64,000 nt of DNA from an uncultured Acidimicrobiaceae bacterium (GTDB lineage: Bacteria; Actinomycetota; Acidimicrobiia; Acidimicrobiales; UBA10347): the NCBI GenBank assembly GCA_905182135.1, contig CAJJAG010000004.1, positions 186,001 to 250,000 of the forward strand, in the 5' to 3' direction. The notes under the pieces were generated by a model. The model made no database searches and was not told the origin of the DNA. It worked only from the letters and a program-made list of their open reading frames with translations. How positions within the stretch are numbered: position 1 is the first letter of the stretch; the number at the start of each line of letters is the position of its first letter. Made by a program: the position numbers and the translations under genes. This document shows, one piece after another, positions 18,793 to 28,035 of the stretch.

Positions 18793-20172
18793 CTAGCGAT
18801 TGCCCTCGAGCCAATCGCCGACCCGCTCAACGATCTGGTCGACTCGGCTGAGTAGATCGTCGAGGACCTTCCGATCAGCAACAAGCGGCGGCGACAGAAC
18901 CAGCATGGTGGCGCCTCGGTCATCGGGGCGGATCATGACTTTGGCATCTCGAACAAAGCCGCTCAGAACTCCGCTCTGCAGCGCTGCTGCTTCGTCGTCG
19001 GACAGCGGCACACGGTTGGGGCCGTCTTTCCAGAATTCGACGGCATAGAAGTAACCGGTGCCTCGGACGTCGCCCAGGCACGAGTGGTTCGCCATGATCT
19101 GGTTCAGACCATTCTTGAAATAGTCCTCGTTGCTGAGAACATTCTCGAAGACCTTTTCTTCCTTCATGGCCTTCATGTTGGCCACCGCTACTGCCGTTGC
19201 AACGGGATGACCGCCAAAGGTCGAACCGTGGTTAAAGAAGCCAGCCTTGGAGTCCCATATAGCTTCGACGAGTGGCTTGCGGATCATTACGCCGCCAAGC
19301 GGCTGGTAGGCGCTCGTAACACCCTTGGCAAAGGTGATCATGTCAGGCACGACCCCAAAACGTTCGCTGCCGGTGAAGTGGCCAAGCCGGCCAAAAGCGT
19401 TGATGACCTCATCAGCGCACAACAGGACGCCGTACTTGTCGCAGATCCGGCGTAGCTCTTGCCAGTAGCCGTCGGGTGGCACCAGCGCGCCGCGACCGTT
19501 CTGAACAGGTTCGGCTATAACCAGCGAGACCGTCTCGGGGCCTTCGGCCAGAATTTGTGCTTCGATCGCCTGCACACTGGCGAGATCAGCAGCAGTGCCA
19601 CCAGCTGGGATCTCATCGTTGTGAGTGTTCATGACGTGGCGGGCTCCATCCCACATCATTGGAGCAAAATCTTTCTTGAATTTGGGAACGCCGGTCACAG
19701 CGAGTGCCCCAAGTGTGGTCCCGTGATAGGACCACTCGCGCGAGATGACCTTGTAGCGGGCCGTGTCACCCTGGCTGACGTGATAGTTGCGTGCGAACTT
19801 CAGCGCCGATTCGACCGCCTCGGAGCCAGAGTTGACGAAGAAAACTTGGTCAAGATCGCCGGGGGCATGCTCAGCGATCAGCTTCGCTGCTTCAATCGCC
19901 GGAGGATTCGAATAGCCCCACGTAGGGAAGTAGGCCAGCTTCTCCATCTGCTTCATCGCTGCCGCTGCGAAGTCGGCTCGGCCATGTCCCATGTTGGTGC
20001 AGAAAAGACCGGCAAGGCCATCGAGGTATTTATTGCCGTCGGTGTCCCAGACATAGCAGCCCTCGCCGCGATCAATCACCGTGTGATTTGATGCTTTCCA
20101 AGCAACTCCCTTGGTGTAATGAGGTAGCAAGTGGTCCTTTGCTAAAACCTGCTCGCTAGTAGATGATCTCAT
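18793..20172 (-). CDS. tpa: Taurine--pyruvate aminotransferase (class III omega-aminotransferase)
   Basis: Tpa transfers the amino group of taurine to pyruvate, giving sulfoacetaldehyde and L-alanine. The protein has 459 residues from the ATG at 20172, chosen because GGAGGGGG precedes it; a GTG one codon upstream is possible. PLP-binding features are the NSGSEAVESALKFAR helix, HGTTLGALAVTG, ADEVINAFGR, and Lys283 in FAKGVTSAYQPLGG. Close relatives use beta-alanine or other omega-amines, so sequence alone would not settle the substrate. The presence of xsc, pta and ald in the same island makes taurine by far the best reading. Confidence 0.88.
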   Translation of the reverse strand: MRSSTSEQVLAKDHLLPHYTKGVAWKASNHTVIDRGEGCYVWDTDGNKYLDGLAGLFCTNMGHGRADFAAAAMKQMEKLAYFPTWGYSNPPAIEAAKLIAEHAPGDLDQVFFVNSGSEAVESALKFARNYHVSQGDTARYKVISREWSYHGTTLGALAVTGVPKFKKDFAPMMWDGARHVMNTHNDEIPAGGTAADLASVQAIEAQILAEGPETVSLVIAEPVQNGRGALVPPDGYWQELRRICDKYGVLLCADEVINAFGRLGHFTGSERFGVVPDMITFAKGVTSAYQPLGGVMIRKPLVEAIWDSKAGFFNHGSTFGGHPVATAVAVANMKAMKEEKVFENVLSNEDYFKNGLNQIMANHSCLGDVRGTGYFYAVEFWKDGPNRVPLSDDEAAALQSGVLSGFVRDAKVMIRPDDRGATMLVLSPPLVADRKVLDDLLSRVDQIVERVGDWLEGNR

Positions 20173-20337
20173 CACTCCCCCTCCGACATTACGTAAATTT
20201 TTCCTCAGGTGACCGTATCACCATCCTGTTAGGGCGTCTATCGATGTGGTGAAGCGTCATAACAAGAAACCTTTTAACTCTAACTAAAACCCTTTTTACC
20301 CTAACAAGGGCATCTTCTTCGCTTGGAGCGTTGTTTA
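20173..20337. promoter_or_regulatory. Divergent promoter region between tpa and the DMGDH-like gene, with inverted repeats
   Basis: This 165-bp region is AT-rich from about 20260 to 20305. An exact 8-bp inverted repeat is spread across it (TGTTAGGG at 20227-20234 and CCCTAACA at 20299-20306). The second arm also lies inside a CCCTT...AAGGG palindrome (about 20290-20310). Such a layout would suit one regulator controlling both divergent genes. Which regulator is not known. Confidence 0.4.
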
Positions 20338-22794
20338 ATGACCGTTATGTCACCGCGTGAACTCCCCACCGAAGCAAAGGTCGTCGTTGTAGGAGGTGGC
20401 ATTGTCGGAGCAAGCGTTGCTTACCACCTGGCGAATAAGGGCATGACCGACGTCGTGCTGCTCGAGCGCAACACGATGACGAGTGGCACGACCTGGCATG
20501 CAGCTGGGCTGGTTGGGCAACTTCGAGCGACCCAGAACATGACACGGCTCGCTTCCTATGGGGCCGAGTTATACGAACAGCTCGAGCTCGATGGATTTCC
20601 TACCGGCTTCAAGCGCACCGGCTCGATTGCAGTTGCCAACAACGAAGAACGGCTCGAAGAACTCGTTCGCGGTGCCGACATGGCCAGCTGTTTCGACATC
20701 GACATCCAGCAAGTTGACGTCGAAGCGTTGGCCAACCACTGGCCCATGATGTATACCGACGACCTGATCGGTGGCGTTTGGGTTCCTCGTGATGGCCAGA
20801 CCAGCCCGGTCGACACAACCATGGCGCTTACCAACGCCGCGAAGCAGATGGGCGCTCAAGTCTTTGAGAACACTGGTGTCGCTGAAATCATCACCGCTGA
20901 CGGGAAGGCGACCGGCGTACGCACGACCGAGGGTCACGAGATCGCTGCCGAGGCCGTTGTCACCTGCGCTGGGCTCTGGTCGCGCCATCTTGGGGCCAAA
21001 GCTGGTGTCAGTATTCCACTGCACGGCTGCGAACACTTCTACCTCGTTACCGAGCACATCGAAGGTCTTGGTCACGGGCTGCCCACGTTGCGAGACCCAG
21101 GAAGCAACACCTACATAAAGGAAGAGACCGGGCGGATCTTGGTCGGCTTCTTCGAACCCGTCGCGAAAACAATCGACGCCCATGAATTACCCGATAAGCC
21201 GTTCATCCACCTCGATGACGACTGGGAACATCTCGCGCCGCAGATCGAAGCAGCGATCCACCGCATGCCGATCATCGGCGACACAGGCATCCGACTGTTC
21301 TTCAATGGGCCCGAGAGCTTTACCCCCGATGATGCGTACATTCTGGGCGAAACACCAGAGCTACGAAATCACTTCACCGCTAGTGGGTTCAACTCGGTTG
21401 GTATCCAGTCTGCTGCCGGCGCAGGCCGCGTGCTGGCCGACTGGATCGTCGACGGCTACCCCCCGATGGATCTCGGAGACGTTGACGTTCGACGCTTCCA
21501 TCCATTCCAGGGCAACCGTAAGTACGTGCGAGACCGAGCGACCGAAACCTTGGGCCTGCTGTACGAGATGCACTGGCCATTCCGACAGAAGGAAACCGCT
21601 CGAGGCGCCCGGCGCTCGCCGCTGCACGACAAGCTGGTCGCAGCCGGCGCCTGCATGGGAGAAAGCACCGGTTGGGAGCGCCCAACTTGGTACGCCCCTT
21701 CACCAGATCAAGCGAAGTACGAGTACTCCTACAAACGTCAGAACTGGTTTGGCTACTCGGCGGCCGAACACGAAGCTACACGCGACGGTGTGGCGCTCTT
21801 TGATCAAACATCGTTCTCCAAGTTTGAGGTTCAGGGCCCAGGCGCTGCCGCTGCGATGAACCGCATATGCGCGAACGATGTTGATGTCGAGATGGGCACC
21901 TCGGTCTATGGAGCGTGGCTAAACGAGCGGGGCGGTATCGAAGCTGACCTGACCGTGACCCGAACTGGCGAGAACCACTTTTTCGTCGTGACTGCGGCCG
22001 CCTCCCAAACCCGTGACTTCGATTGGTTGACCAAGAACCTCGCTACTAACGGTTCTGTCGTGGCCACTGACGTGACCTCTGCCTACACCGTGTTGGCGAT
22101 CATGGGGCCAGACGCTCGCTCTTTCCTGCAACCACTCACTGATGCCGATCTCGACAACGAGGCGTTCCCGTTTGGCACCTCCCAGCAGATCGACCTTGGC
22201 TACGCCACTGTCACCGCCTTGCGTATGACCTATGTCGGCGAACTCGGCTGGGAGCTGTACATACCTTCCGAGTTTGCCGCCCACGTGTACGAGACCCTCA
22301 CCACTGCTGGCGCCGATATCGGCCTGAAACATGCCGGTTACCACGCCCTCGATTCACTTCGTCTCGAAAAGGGTTACCGCCACTGGGGCCACGACATCAC
22401 CGACGAGGACACCCCGCTGCAGGCAGGGTTGTCATTCGCAGTGGCTTGGGACAAGCCAGGTGGCTTCATTGGACGAGATGCTCTACTCGCTCAGAAAGAA
22501 GTGGGGGTTGATCGTCGGCTCGTGCAGTTCAAGCTCGACGACCCAGAACCCTTGCTTTACCACGACAACCCCATTCTGAGAAACGGTGAACTCGTCGGCA
22601 AAACGACCTCGGGCAGCTACGGCCACACCGTGGGCTCGGCCGTGGCGATGGGCTACGTGAAGTCATCTGTCGACATGCCTAGAGACGAGATCATCGATGC
22701 CACGTTCAAGCTCCAGATAAATGGGGCGCTCTACCCCGTAACCGCTAGCTACCGCCCCTTCTACGATCCGCAGTCACATCGCACCCGTCTATGA
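20338..22794 (+). CDS. Dimethylglycine/sarcosine dehydrogenase-like flavoprotein with GcvT domain
   Basis: From the ATG at 20338 (GGAG 9 nt upstream) the protein has 818 residues. An N-terminal DAO-type FAD domain (VVVVGGGIVGASVAYHLA at about 14-31) includes GTTWHAAGLVGQL, whose His is the covalent flavin site in dimethylglycine dehydrogenase. An FAO middle domain and a C-terminal aminomethyltransferase (GcvT-like) tetrahydrofolate domain follow. Such enzymes oxidatively demethylate N-methyl amines and pass the one-carbon unit to folate. Sarcosine and dimethylglycine are the classical substrates. Its place divergent from tpa suggests an N-methylated taurine may be used, which is inference. 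Confidence 0.85.
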   Translation: MTVMSPRELPTEAKVVVVGGGIVGASVAYHLANKGMTDVVLLERNTMTSGTTWHAAGLVGQLRATQNMTRLASYGAELYEQLELDGFPTGFKRTGSIAVANNEERLEELVRGADMASCFDIDIQQVDVEALANHWPMMYTDDLIGGVWVPRDGQTSPVDTTMALTNAAKQMGAQVFENTGVAEIITADGKATGVRTTEGHEIAAEAVVTCAGLWSRHLGAKAGVSIPLHGCEHFYLVTEHIEGLGHGLPTLRDPGSNTYIKEETGRILVGFFEPVAKTIDAHELPDKPFIHLDDDWEHLAPQIEAAIHRMPIIGDTGIRLFFNGPESFTPDDAYILGETPELRNHFTASGFNSVGIQSAAGAGRVLADWIVDGYPPMDLGDVDVRRFHPFQGNRKYVRDRATETLGLLYEMHWPFRQKETARGARRSPLHDKLVAAGACMGESTGWERPTWYAPSPDQAKYEYSYKRQNWFGYSAAEHEATRDGVALFDQTSFSKFEVQGPGAAAAMNRICANDVDVEMGTSVYGAWLNERGGIEADLTVTRTGENHFFVVTAAASQTRDFDWLTKNLATNGSVVATDVTSAYTVLAIMGPDARSFLQPLTDADLDNEAFPFGTSQQIDLGYATVTALRMTYVGELGWELYIPSEFAAHVYETLTTAGADIGLKHAGYHALDSLRLEKGYRHWGHDITDEDTPLQAGLSFAVAWDKPGGFIGRDALLAQKEVGVDRRLVQFKLDDPEPLLYHDNPILRNGELVGKTTSGSYGHTVGSAVAMGYVKSSVDMPRDEIIDATFKLQINGALYPVTASYRPFYDPQSHRTRL

Positions 22795-22979
22795 CCAGAG
22801 AACGAACTTCGCCCCGACACCACTCTTGACTCACAAAGCCTTAGCCCGGGCCATCATCAGCGGCGCCCTCGTCCAACAGACCCACTCCTCAAACTAAATT
22901 GCTGACCAGATGCATCACTAGCGATGTGATGGGCTGACACCGACGACGGCATACGACTCTGAACCTGCCCAAGGTCCGC

Positions 22980-23612
22980 ATGCACCTCACGTTGTTGTCT
23001 GGCCTGATGACTGGAATCACCGCAGCCACCATCTCGGAGTTTGGAATTAACCAAGGACAAGAAGCCACATTTGACTCAGCTGGACGCGAGGCCGAGTCAA
23101 AATTGAAGGACCCTGCACCCGCTCAAATCAGCAGTCGAAATACCGACGAGTGCGTCAACACTTGGTCGGCGATGGCCGCACACGAACTCCGGAACGCAAA
23201 CGAATTCAGTGACACCTGGGTCGAGTCACCGTTGTTCCGAATAGTCGAGAACCCATGGGTCTGGCCCAGCAGCGTGGCTTCATCACCGACGCAGCGCACG
23301 AATTACGCGCACCACTTGCATCGACCCATGCCCTCGGCGGGCCACGCCTCGAATCGCAAGCGTGGTGATGAGTATCGAGAAGCGCTCAGCGGAACGCTCG
23401 CCCGCAACGGCACAGCCCGTGCATTGCGGGTCAGACTGACCGCACAGCCTGTTGGCAAACGTGTCGTGATCAAGATCGCCAACAAAGGTCCGGGTTTTGG
23501 CGAAAGCGTGCTGCGGTTCGCGTTCGACCCCTCTCCTCGGACCCTAAGCGACCTTCCTTTGCCTTCAGATTCACTCGGTGCTAGCCAAACCGAACGAGGG
23601 CGCCACCCATAA
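22980..23612 (+). pseudogene. Decayed sensor histidine kinase remnant
   Basis: An open frame exists but reads like a wreck. Near 23172 it contains AAHELRN. At 23267-23323 a different frame encodes FITDAAHELRAPLAS, a textbook H-box. Back in the first frame a degraded ATPase region appears (RVVIKIANKGPGFGESVLRFAFDPSPR), then an ending that lacks the GxGLGL motif. The first residues (HLTLLSGLMTGITAATI) look like a former membrane segment. Kinase pieces in two frames, a doubled H-box and a missing middle together indicate rearrangement and frameshift. No response-regulator remnant was found beside it. Confidence 0.6.
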
Positions 23613-23657
23613 TCAGGTGTGACCGCACCCAGGCGCGACGCACCGAGCAGCGCAGCC

Positions 23658-24794
23658 TTAGATCGCTGTAATCGCGTCTATTGCCGTTTCAAGAGTCTCG
23701 ACAGTGCGGTCGACGTTCTTGAGCTTGTCCAAGCCAAATAGGCCCAGACGGAAGGTCGAGAAGCCCTCGGGTTCGTCGACCTGTAGCGGCACGCCTGCAG
23801 CGATCTGCATGCCTTGGGCCGCGAAAGCTGAGCCGTTCTTGATAGTCGGGTCGCTGGTATAGCTGACCGTCACCCCGGGCGCACCGAAGCCGTCGGCGGC
23901 GACGCTCTTGAAGCCGCGCTGGGTCAGAAGCGAGCGAGCTCTGCTACCAAGCACCTGCTGCGCCATCTTGGCCTCGCTGTAACCGAAGGCCTTCGTTTCC
24001 ATCACAACGTCTCGGAACGCTCGAAGAGCATCGGTCGGCATGGTTGCGTGATAGGCATGACCGCCGTTTAGGTAGGCCCCCATAATCGAGTGCCATTTAG
24101 CCAGGTCACATGAGAAACTCGTGCTTTGCGTTTGGCCCATTCGTTCAACTGCCTGCTCGCTGAGCATAACCAAACCAGCACATGGCGGACCGCTCCAACC
24201 CTTTTGCGGGGCGGAGCACAAGATGTCGACGCCGAGGGCCTGCATATCGACCCACACGGTGCCCGACGCTATGCAATCGAGAGCGAACAGAGCGCCGACC
24301 TCGTGGGCTGCAGCGCCAACAGCAGCGATGTAGTCGTCGGGCAGGATCATGCCGGCCGAGGTTTCGACATGGGGAGCAAACACCATGTCAGGCTTCTCTG
24401 CCCTGATGGTGGCAACAACATCTTCGATCGGGTGCGGCGCAAACGATGGCGCAACAGGATCGTCGTCGACCCGCTGTGCCTTAAGCACGATCTCTTCTGA
24501 CGGGATGTTTCCCTGCTCAAAGATCTGCGACCAGCGGTAGCTAAACCAGCCGTTGCGTATGACGAGCGCTTTCTTGCCGTTGGTGAACTGGCGAGCGACC
24601 GCTTCCATACCAAAGGTCCCACTACCCGGAACGACTACGGCCGAGGCCGCGTTGTATACCGATGTGAGCTCAGTATGGATGTCGCGCATGACCTGTTGGA
24701 AGGACTGCGACATGTGGTTGACAGCGCGATCGGTGTAGACCACCGAGTACTCCATCAAGCCATCGGGGTCAACATCTGGCAGCAAGCCGGGCAT
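23658..24794 (-). CDS. Class V PLP-dependent aminotransferase
   Basis: The 378-residue class V aminotransferase has substrate/PLP motifs VVPGSGTFGMEAVARQF, the aspartate in ALDCIAS, and the Schiff-base Lys in SAPQKGWSGPP. The ATG at 24794 has GAGG 7 nt upstream and lies 26 nt after the ald stop, so the two are probably co-transcribed. The class includes alanine:glyoxylate and serine:pyruvate aminotransferases. Coupling to ald suggests alanine or pyruvate as one partner. It is distinct from Tpa (class III). The exact reaction is undetermined. Confidence 0.85.
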   Translation of the reverse strand: MPGLLPDVDPDGLMEYSVVYTDRAVNHMSQSFQQVMRDIHTELTSVYNAASAVVVPGSGTFGMEAVARQFTNGKKALVIRNGWFSYRWSQIFEQGNIPSEEIVLKAQRVDDDPVAPSFAPHPIEDVVATIRAEKPDMVFAPHVETSAGMILPDDYIAAVGAAAHEVGALFALDCIASGTVWVDMQALGVDILCSAPQKGWSGPPCAGLVMLSEQAVERMGQTQSTSFSCDLAKWHSIMGAYLNGGHAYHATMPTDALRAFRDVVMETKAFGYSEAKMAQQVLGSRARSLLTQRGFKSVAADGFGAPGVTVSYTSDPTIKNGSAFAAQGMQIAAGVPLQVDEPEGFSTFRLGLFGLDKLKNVDRTVETLETAIDAITAI

Positions 24795-24820
24795 TTGGGG
24801 GCCTCGTTAGTTAGTGCGCC

Positions 24821-25936
24821 TCAGTCAAGGGCGTCGAGCGGTGCGACATAGTCGTAGCCGAGTGCTTCGGCGACAGCCAAGTCGGTGATCTTTCCGTTTG
24901 CCACGTTAAGGCCTTTCCGCAGGTGTTCGTCGGCCTCGAGGGCAGCTTTTACGCCCTTATTTGCAAGAACTAGCGTAAATGGCAACGTCTCATTGTTCAA
25001 CGCATAGGTCGAGGTGCGGGGCACGCCACCAGGCATGTTCGCCACGCAGTAGTGCACGACGTCGTGTACGAGATAAGTCGGCTCTCCGTGGGTGGTTGCA
25101 TGCGAGGTTTCCATGCATCCACCCTGGTCAATAGCAACATCTACCAGCACGCTGCCTGGACGCATAACCTTAACCATGTCCTCGGTCACGATTTTTGGCG
25201 CCTTGGCACCCGGGATCAGCACTGCACCAACGACCAGGTCGGCATCGGTCACGAAATCCCAAGTCGTGGCCGCCGTGCTGTAAACAGTGCGCAGCTTGGT
25301 GTTGAAGCGTTTGGCAAGCCGGTCGAGTACGTCGGTGTTGCGGTCGAGCACAGTCACGTCTGCACCCAGGCCAACGGCCATTTCGATGGCGTTCTCGCCG
25401 ACAACGCCGCCACCAATTACAACGACCTTGGCCGACGGAACACCAGCGACGCCGCCAAGGAGGAGTCCAGCTCCGCCCTGACGCGACTCGAGATGATGAG
25501 CTCCGGCTTGAATGCTCATACGCCCCGCGACCTTCGACATCGGCGCAAGCAATGGGAGACCCCCGCCGGGACCCGTGACCGTTTCGTACGCGATGCAGGT
25601 TGCACCGCTGGCAACAAGATCATCGGCCTGTTGCCCATCGGGGGCGAGATGCAGGTAGGTAAACAAAAGATGCTCTGGAGTAAGCATCGCCCTTTCGACC
25701 GCTTGGGGTTCTTTTACCTTGACGATCATCGCTGCCGAGGCAAAGACCTCGGAAGGATCAGCCGCAATCTGTGCTCCGGCCCCTTCATAGTCGCCGTCGC
25801 TGGCGCCGATCCCGAGACCGGCGCCACGTTGTACGATCACGTCATGACCGTCGTTGGTCAACTCATTTACGCTCGATGGCGTGAGGCCAACGCGTCGTTC
25901 GTCTGGCTTGATTTCGGTTGGTACTCCAACGATCAC
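24821..25936 (-). CDS. ald: Alanine dehydrogenase
   Basis: The 371-residue enzyme matches Ald in length and motifs: [17 protein letters not shown] at the N-terminus, FTYLHLAPD with the catalytic His, [10 protein letters not shown], the NAD fold [23 protein letters not shown], and [16 protein letters not shown]. It oxidises L-alanine to pyruvate and ammonium with NAD. Next to tpa it regenerates the pyruvate acceptor and releases the taurine nitrogen. It starts at a GTG (25936) with GAGG 5 nt upstream. The Lrp/AsnC gene is divergent, as with aldR in other actinobacteria. Confidence 0.95.
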   Translation of the reverse strand: MIVGVPTEIKPDERRVGLTPSSVNELTNDGHDVIVQRGAGLGIGASDGDYEGAGAQIAADPSEVFASAAMIVKVKEPQAVERAMLTPEHLLFTYLHLAPDGQQADDLVASGATCIAYETVTGPGGGLPLLAPMSKVAGRMSIQAGAHHLESRQGGAGLLLGGVAGVPSAKVVVIGGGVVGENAIEMAVGLGADVTVLDRNTDVLDRLAKRFNTKLRTVYSTAATTWDFVTDADLVVGAVLIPGAKAPKIVTEDMVKVMRPGSVLVDVAIDQGGCMETSHATTHGEPTYLVHDVVHYCVANMPGGVPRTSTYALNNETLPFTLVLANKGVKAALEADEHLRKGLNVANGKITDLAVAEALGYDYVAPLDALD

Positions 25937-26087
25937 GTCGCCTCTACTCCTTGGCTAATTTACGCGAATGTTCCCTAATGCGATCGTACGGAAATTGGCC
26001 TGACGGTGTCGTGCAAAATGAGTACTTTCACGTACCTTTTAAGCCCGATTCGTGTGTGAGCTGGCTCGATTGCGCCATACTCATGTG
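25937..26087. promoter_or_regulatory. Divergent ald / lrp-type promoter region
   Basis: These 151 bp separate two divergent start codons and must hold both promoters. A short imperfect palindrome around AGTACT (about 26018-26030, flanked by TGA and TTTCA) is a candidate regulator site. Lrp-type regulators usually bind several such degenerate sites in the shared region. Confidence 0.4.
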
Positions 26088-26549
26088 ATGATTGATCTCG
26101 ACAAGCTTGATCTCGCCGTCCTTGATGAGCTCCAAGTGGACGGTCGCATGACTAGTGCCGAACTCGCCGACCGGGTTGGGCTGTCCCCCTCCGCGGCTCT
26201 CCGCCGAGTCCGCCGACTTGAAGAGGCTGGCGTGATCGACCGTTACGTAATGCTCATCAACCCCGTCGCAATTGGCCGGACCGTCTCCGTTTTTGTCGAG
26301 ATCTCACTCGACTCGCAAGCCGAAGAACTCCTCGACGAGTTCGAAGCCGCCATCGCTCAAACACCCGAGGTGATGAGCTGTCACCTGATGGCCGGCGACG
26401 CTGACTATCTCGTCCATGTGGTCTGTGTCGATGTCGCCGACTATGAACGTATTCACCGACAGACGCTTGCCAGCCTGCCACATGTGTCTCGCTTACGAAC
26501 GAGCTTCTCGATCCGCGAAGTCTGCAATCGGACAAACTTGCAGCTCTGA
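26088..26549 (+). CDS. Lrp/AsnC-family transcriptional regulator (AldR-like)
   Basis: From the ATG at 26088 the protein has 153 residues, the family's standard size. The N-terminal AsnC HTH (LDKLDLAVLDELQVDGR, then SAELADRVGLSPSAALRRVRRL) is followed by the RAM ligand-binding domain (VSVFVEISLDSQ, MSCHLMAGDADYLVHVVC). The frame is open upstream to 26052, but that part lacks family sequence. Being divergent from ald, it most likely senses alanine or another amino acid and controls ald and perhaps the other sulfonate genes. Confidence 0.92.
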   Translation: MIDLDKLDLAVLDELQVDGRMTSAELADRVGLSPSAALRRVRRLEEAGVIDRYVMLINPVAIGRTVSVFVEISLDSQAEELLDEFEAAIAQTPEVMSCHLMAGDADYLVHVVCVDVADYERIHRQTLASLPHVSRLRTSFSIREVCNRTNLQL

Positions 26550-26994
26550 CCAAATACAAAACTATCCGGGACCGTCGAGGGTTCAGAACGCACAAGCTTT
26601 CGACGGCGCTGGGACTGCCGTTCACCCTTTGAAACCAACCGAAGCCGGGGCGTACTCGCTACCGGCAGGTTTCTAACTGCGGCCACGGCCCGAAGACCAG
26701 TGACGCCGCATCAAGGCAGACCAGCGAACAACTCTGCGCTTGCTCGGCGCATCCATCGACCATGACCAAGAGCGACGCGGAGGTTCCCCGGTCCCGGCCG
26801 ATGTCGATCAGACCCCGTCTCGAGACATTCGAAAAGTACTCCACGCTGCGTGCACTTCCGTACCCAGACGCGTCACAAACGCCAGCGACAGCTTGACGCA
26901 GGGCGCAAAGTTGCCGTTCGCTGTTACAAGGTGGAACTGGTCAGCAAACTGATCATGCAACGACTGCGCAGACCACTCACGTGGCCGGTCGACT
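26550..26994. other. Intergenic region between convergent genes
   Basis: About 445 bp separate the ends of the Lrp-type gene and the DUF3097 gene. Frames are short and without motifs. This is the right-hand border of the sulfonate island. I see no att-like repeat, integrase or tRNA here. Confidence 0.45.
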
Positions 26995-28011
26995 TCAGTC
27001 GGCGGGTTCCGCTGCCGTGACGAAGTCGATCAGCTGCTCGACCGAATTCACCAACGGTGTTTCGACGTCTTTCCAACTCGAAACCTTGCCCAGGATGTGC
27101 TTCCAGAACTGAGGCGGAGCTGCAGCCACGCCCAAGCGCTTGAGCACGCCTTCTTTCCACGATTCCCCCTTGGGCACGCTCGGCCACCCCTGAATACCGA
27201 TCGCACCTGGCTTAATCGCTTGCCAAATATCTACATAGGGATGACCAAGAATCAGCACATTGGGGTCGTCTACCTGGGCAGCGATGCGAGTCTCTTTTGA
27301 GCCATCAACGAGGTGATCCAGCAAAACACCCAAACGTTGATGACTGTTCGGACTGAACTCGCGCACCATCGCTGCAAGATCGTCAGCGCCCTCAAGTTGC
27401 TCGACCACGATGCCCTCGTAGCGAAGGTCGTCTCCCCATACTCGTTCGATGAGTTCGGCATCGTGAATACCTTCGACCCAAATCCGGCTGGGCAACGCAA
27501 CCCGAGCGCTGGTATCTTCGGCCGCGATCGACCCAGAAGCCGTCATCTGCGAGGCGCCCTGCTTCTTGAGAAGCTTTGCCCGTAAAGCGACGAGATCACC
27601 CTCATGACGAAACAGACCAGGCACGGGGTCGAATTTGTGCTCGATCCCGAGTTGGTCTTTGATGACAACAATGACACCTTCAATGAATGACACCACGGGG
27701 CCCATGGTCTTCGATGGCGTGTGTTCGAGCCTGACGCCAAGTTCTACGAACAGGTCCCGCTTTGCTAGCCCTTTTCGACGAGCGTCGTGCATGTCATCGA
27801 GCGACTCGAGGATGCCGCCACCACCCGTTTGAGACATCACGTCGTCACGCGAACGAATGCGTTCGGCTGGGGCGTCGGCAAGGTCGTCCAGTGATTCCAA
27901 GATGCCCCCGCCGGCACTCCCCCGGTACAGCTCTTCGCTGCTCCGTATAGGCGCCGTCTCTCGGGCTTCGCTCATGGCATCGAGCGGCTCAAGAATTCCG
28001 TCGTCAGGCAC
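26995..28011 (-). CDS. DUF3097 family protein with N-terminal internal repeats
   Basis: The 338-residue protein has the actinobacterial DUF3097 core: SRIWVEGIHDAELIERVWGD, RLGVLLDHLVDGSKETRIA and HPYVDIWQAIKPGAIGI. The function of the family is unknown; the WVEGxHDAE and DHLVDGSKE segments resemble a TOPRIM-like acidic site, which is my inference. The first 80 residues are unusual: a unit of about 30 residues recurs with GILEPLD (5-11), GILESLDD (36-43) and GILESLDD (66-73), each followed by an acidic stretch and the first two by an IRS segment. It follows the methyltransferase cassette on the same strand with a 24-nt gap. Confidence 0.85.
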   Translation of the reverse strand: MPDDGILEPLDAMSEARETAPIRSSEELYRGSAGGGILESLDDLADAPAERIRSRDDVMSQTGGGGILESLDDMHDARRKGLAKRDLFVELGVRLEHTPSKTMGPVVSFIEGVIVVIKDQLGIEHKFDPVPGLFRHEGDLVALRAKLLKKQGASQMTASGSIAAEDTSARVALPSRIWVEGIHDAELIERVWGDDLRYEGIVVEQLEGADDLAAMVREFSPNSHQRLGVLLDHLVDGSKETRIAAQVDDPNVLILGHPYVDIWQAIKPGAIGIQGWPSVPKGESWKEGVLKRLGVAAAPPQFWKHILGKVSSWKDVETPLVNSVEQLIDFVTAAEPAD

Positions 28012-28035
28012 GATGGAACATTAGGTGCTGGTGAC

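Noticed and set aside
25052-25978. 308-codon plus-strand frame over ald
   Set aside because: Antisense to ald, whose motifs are complete; no recognised domain.
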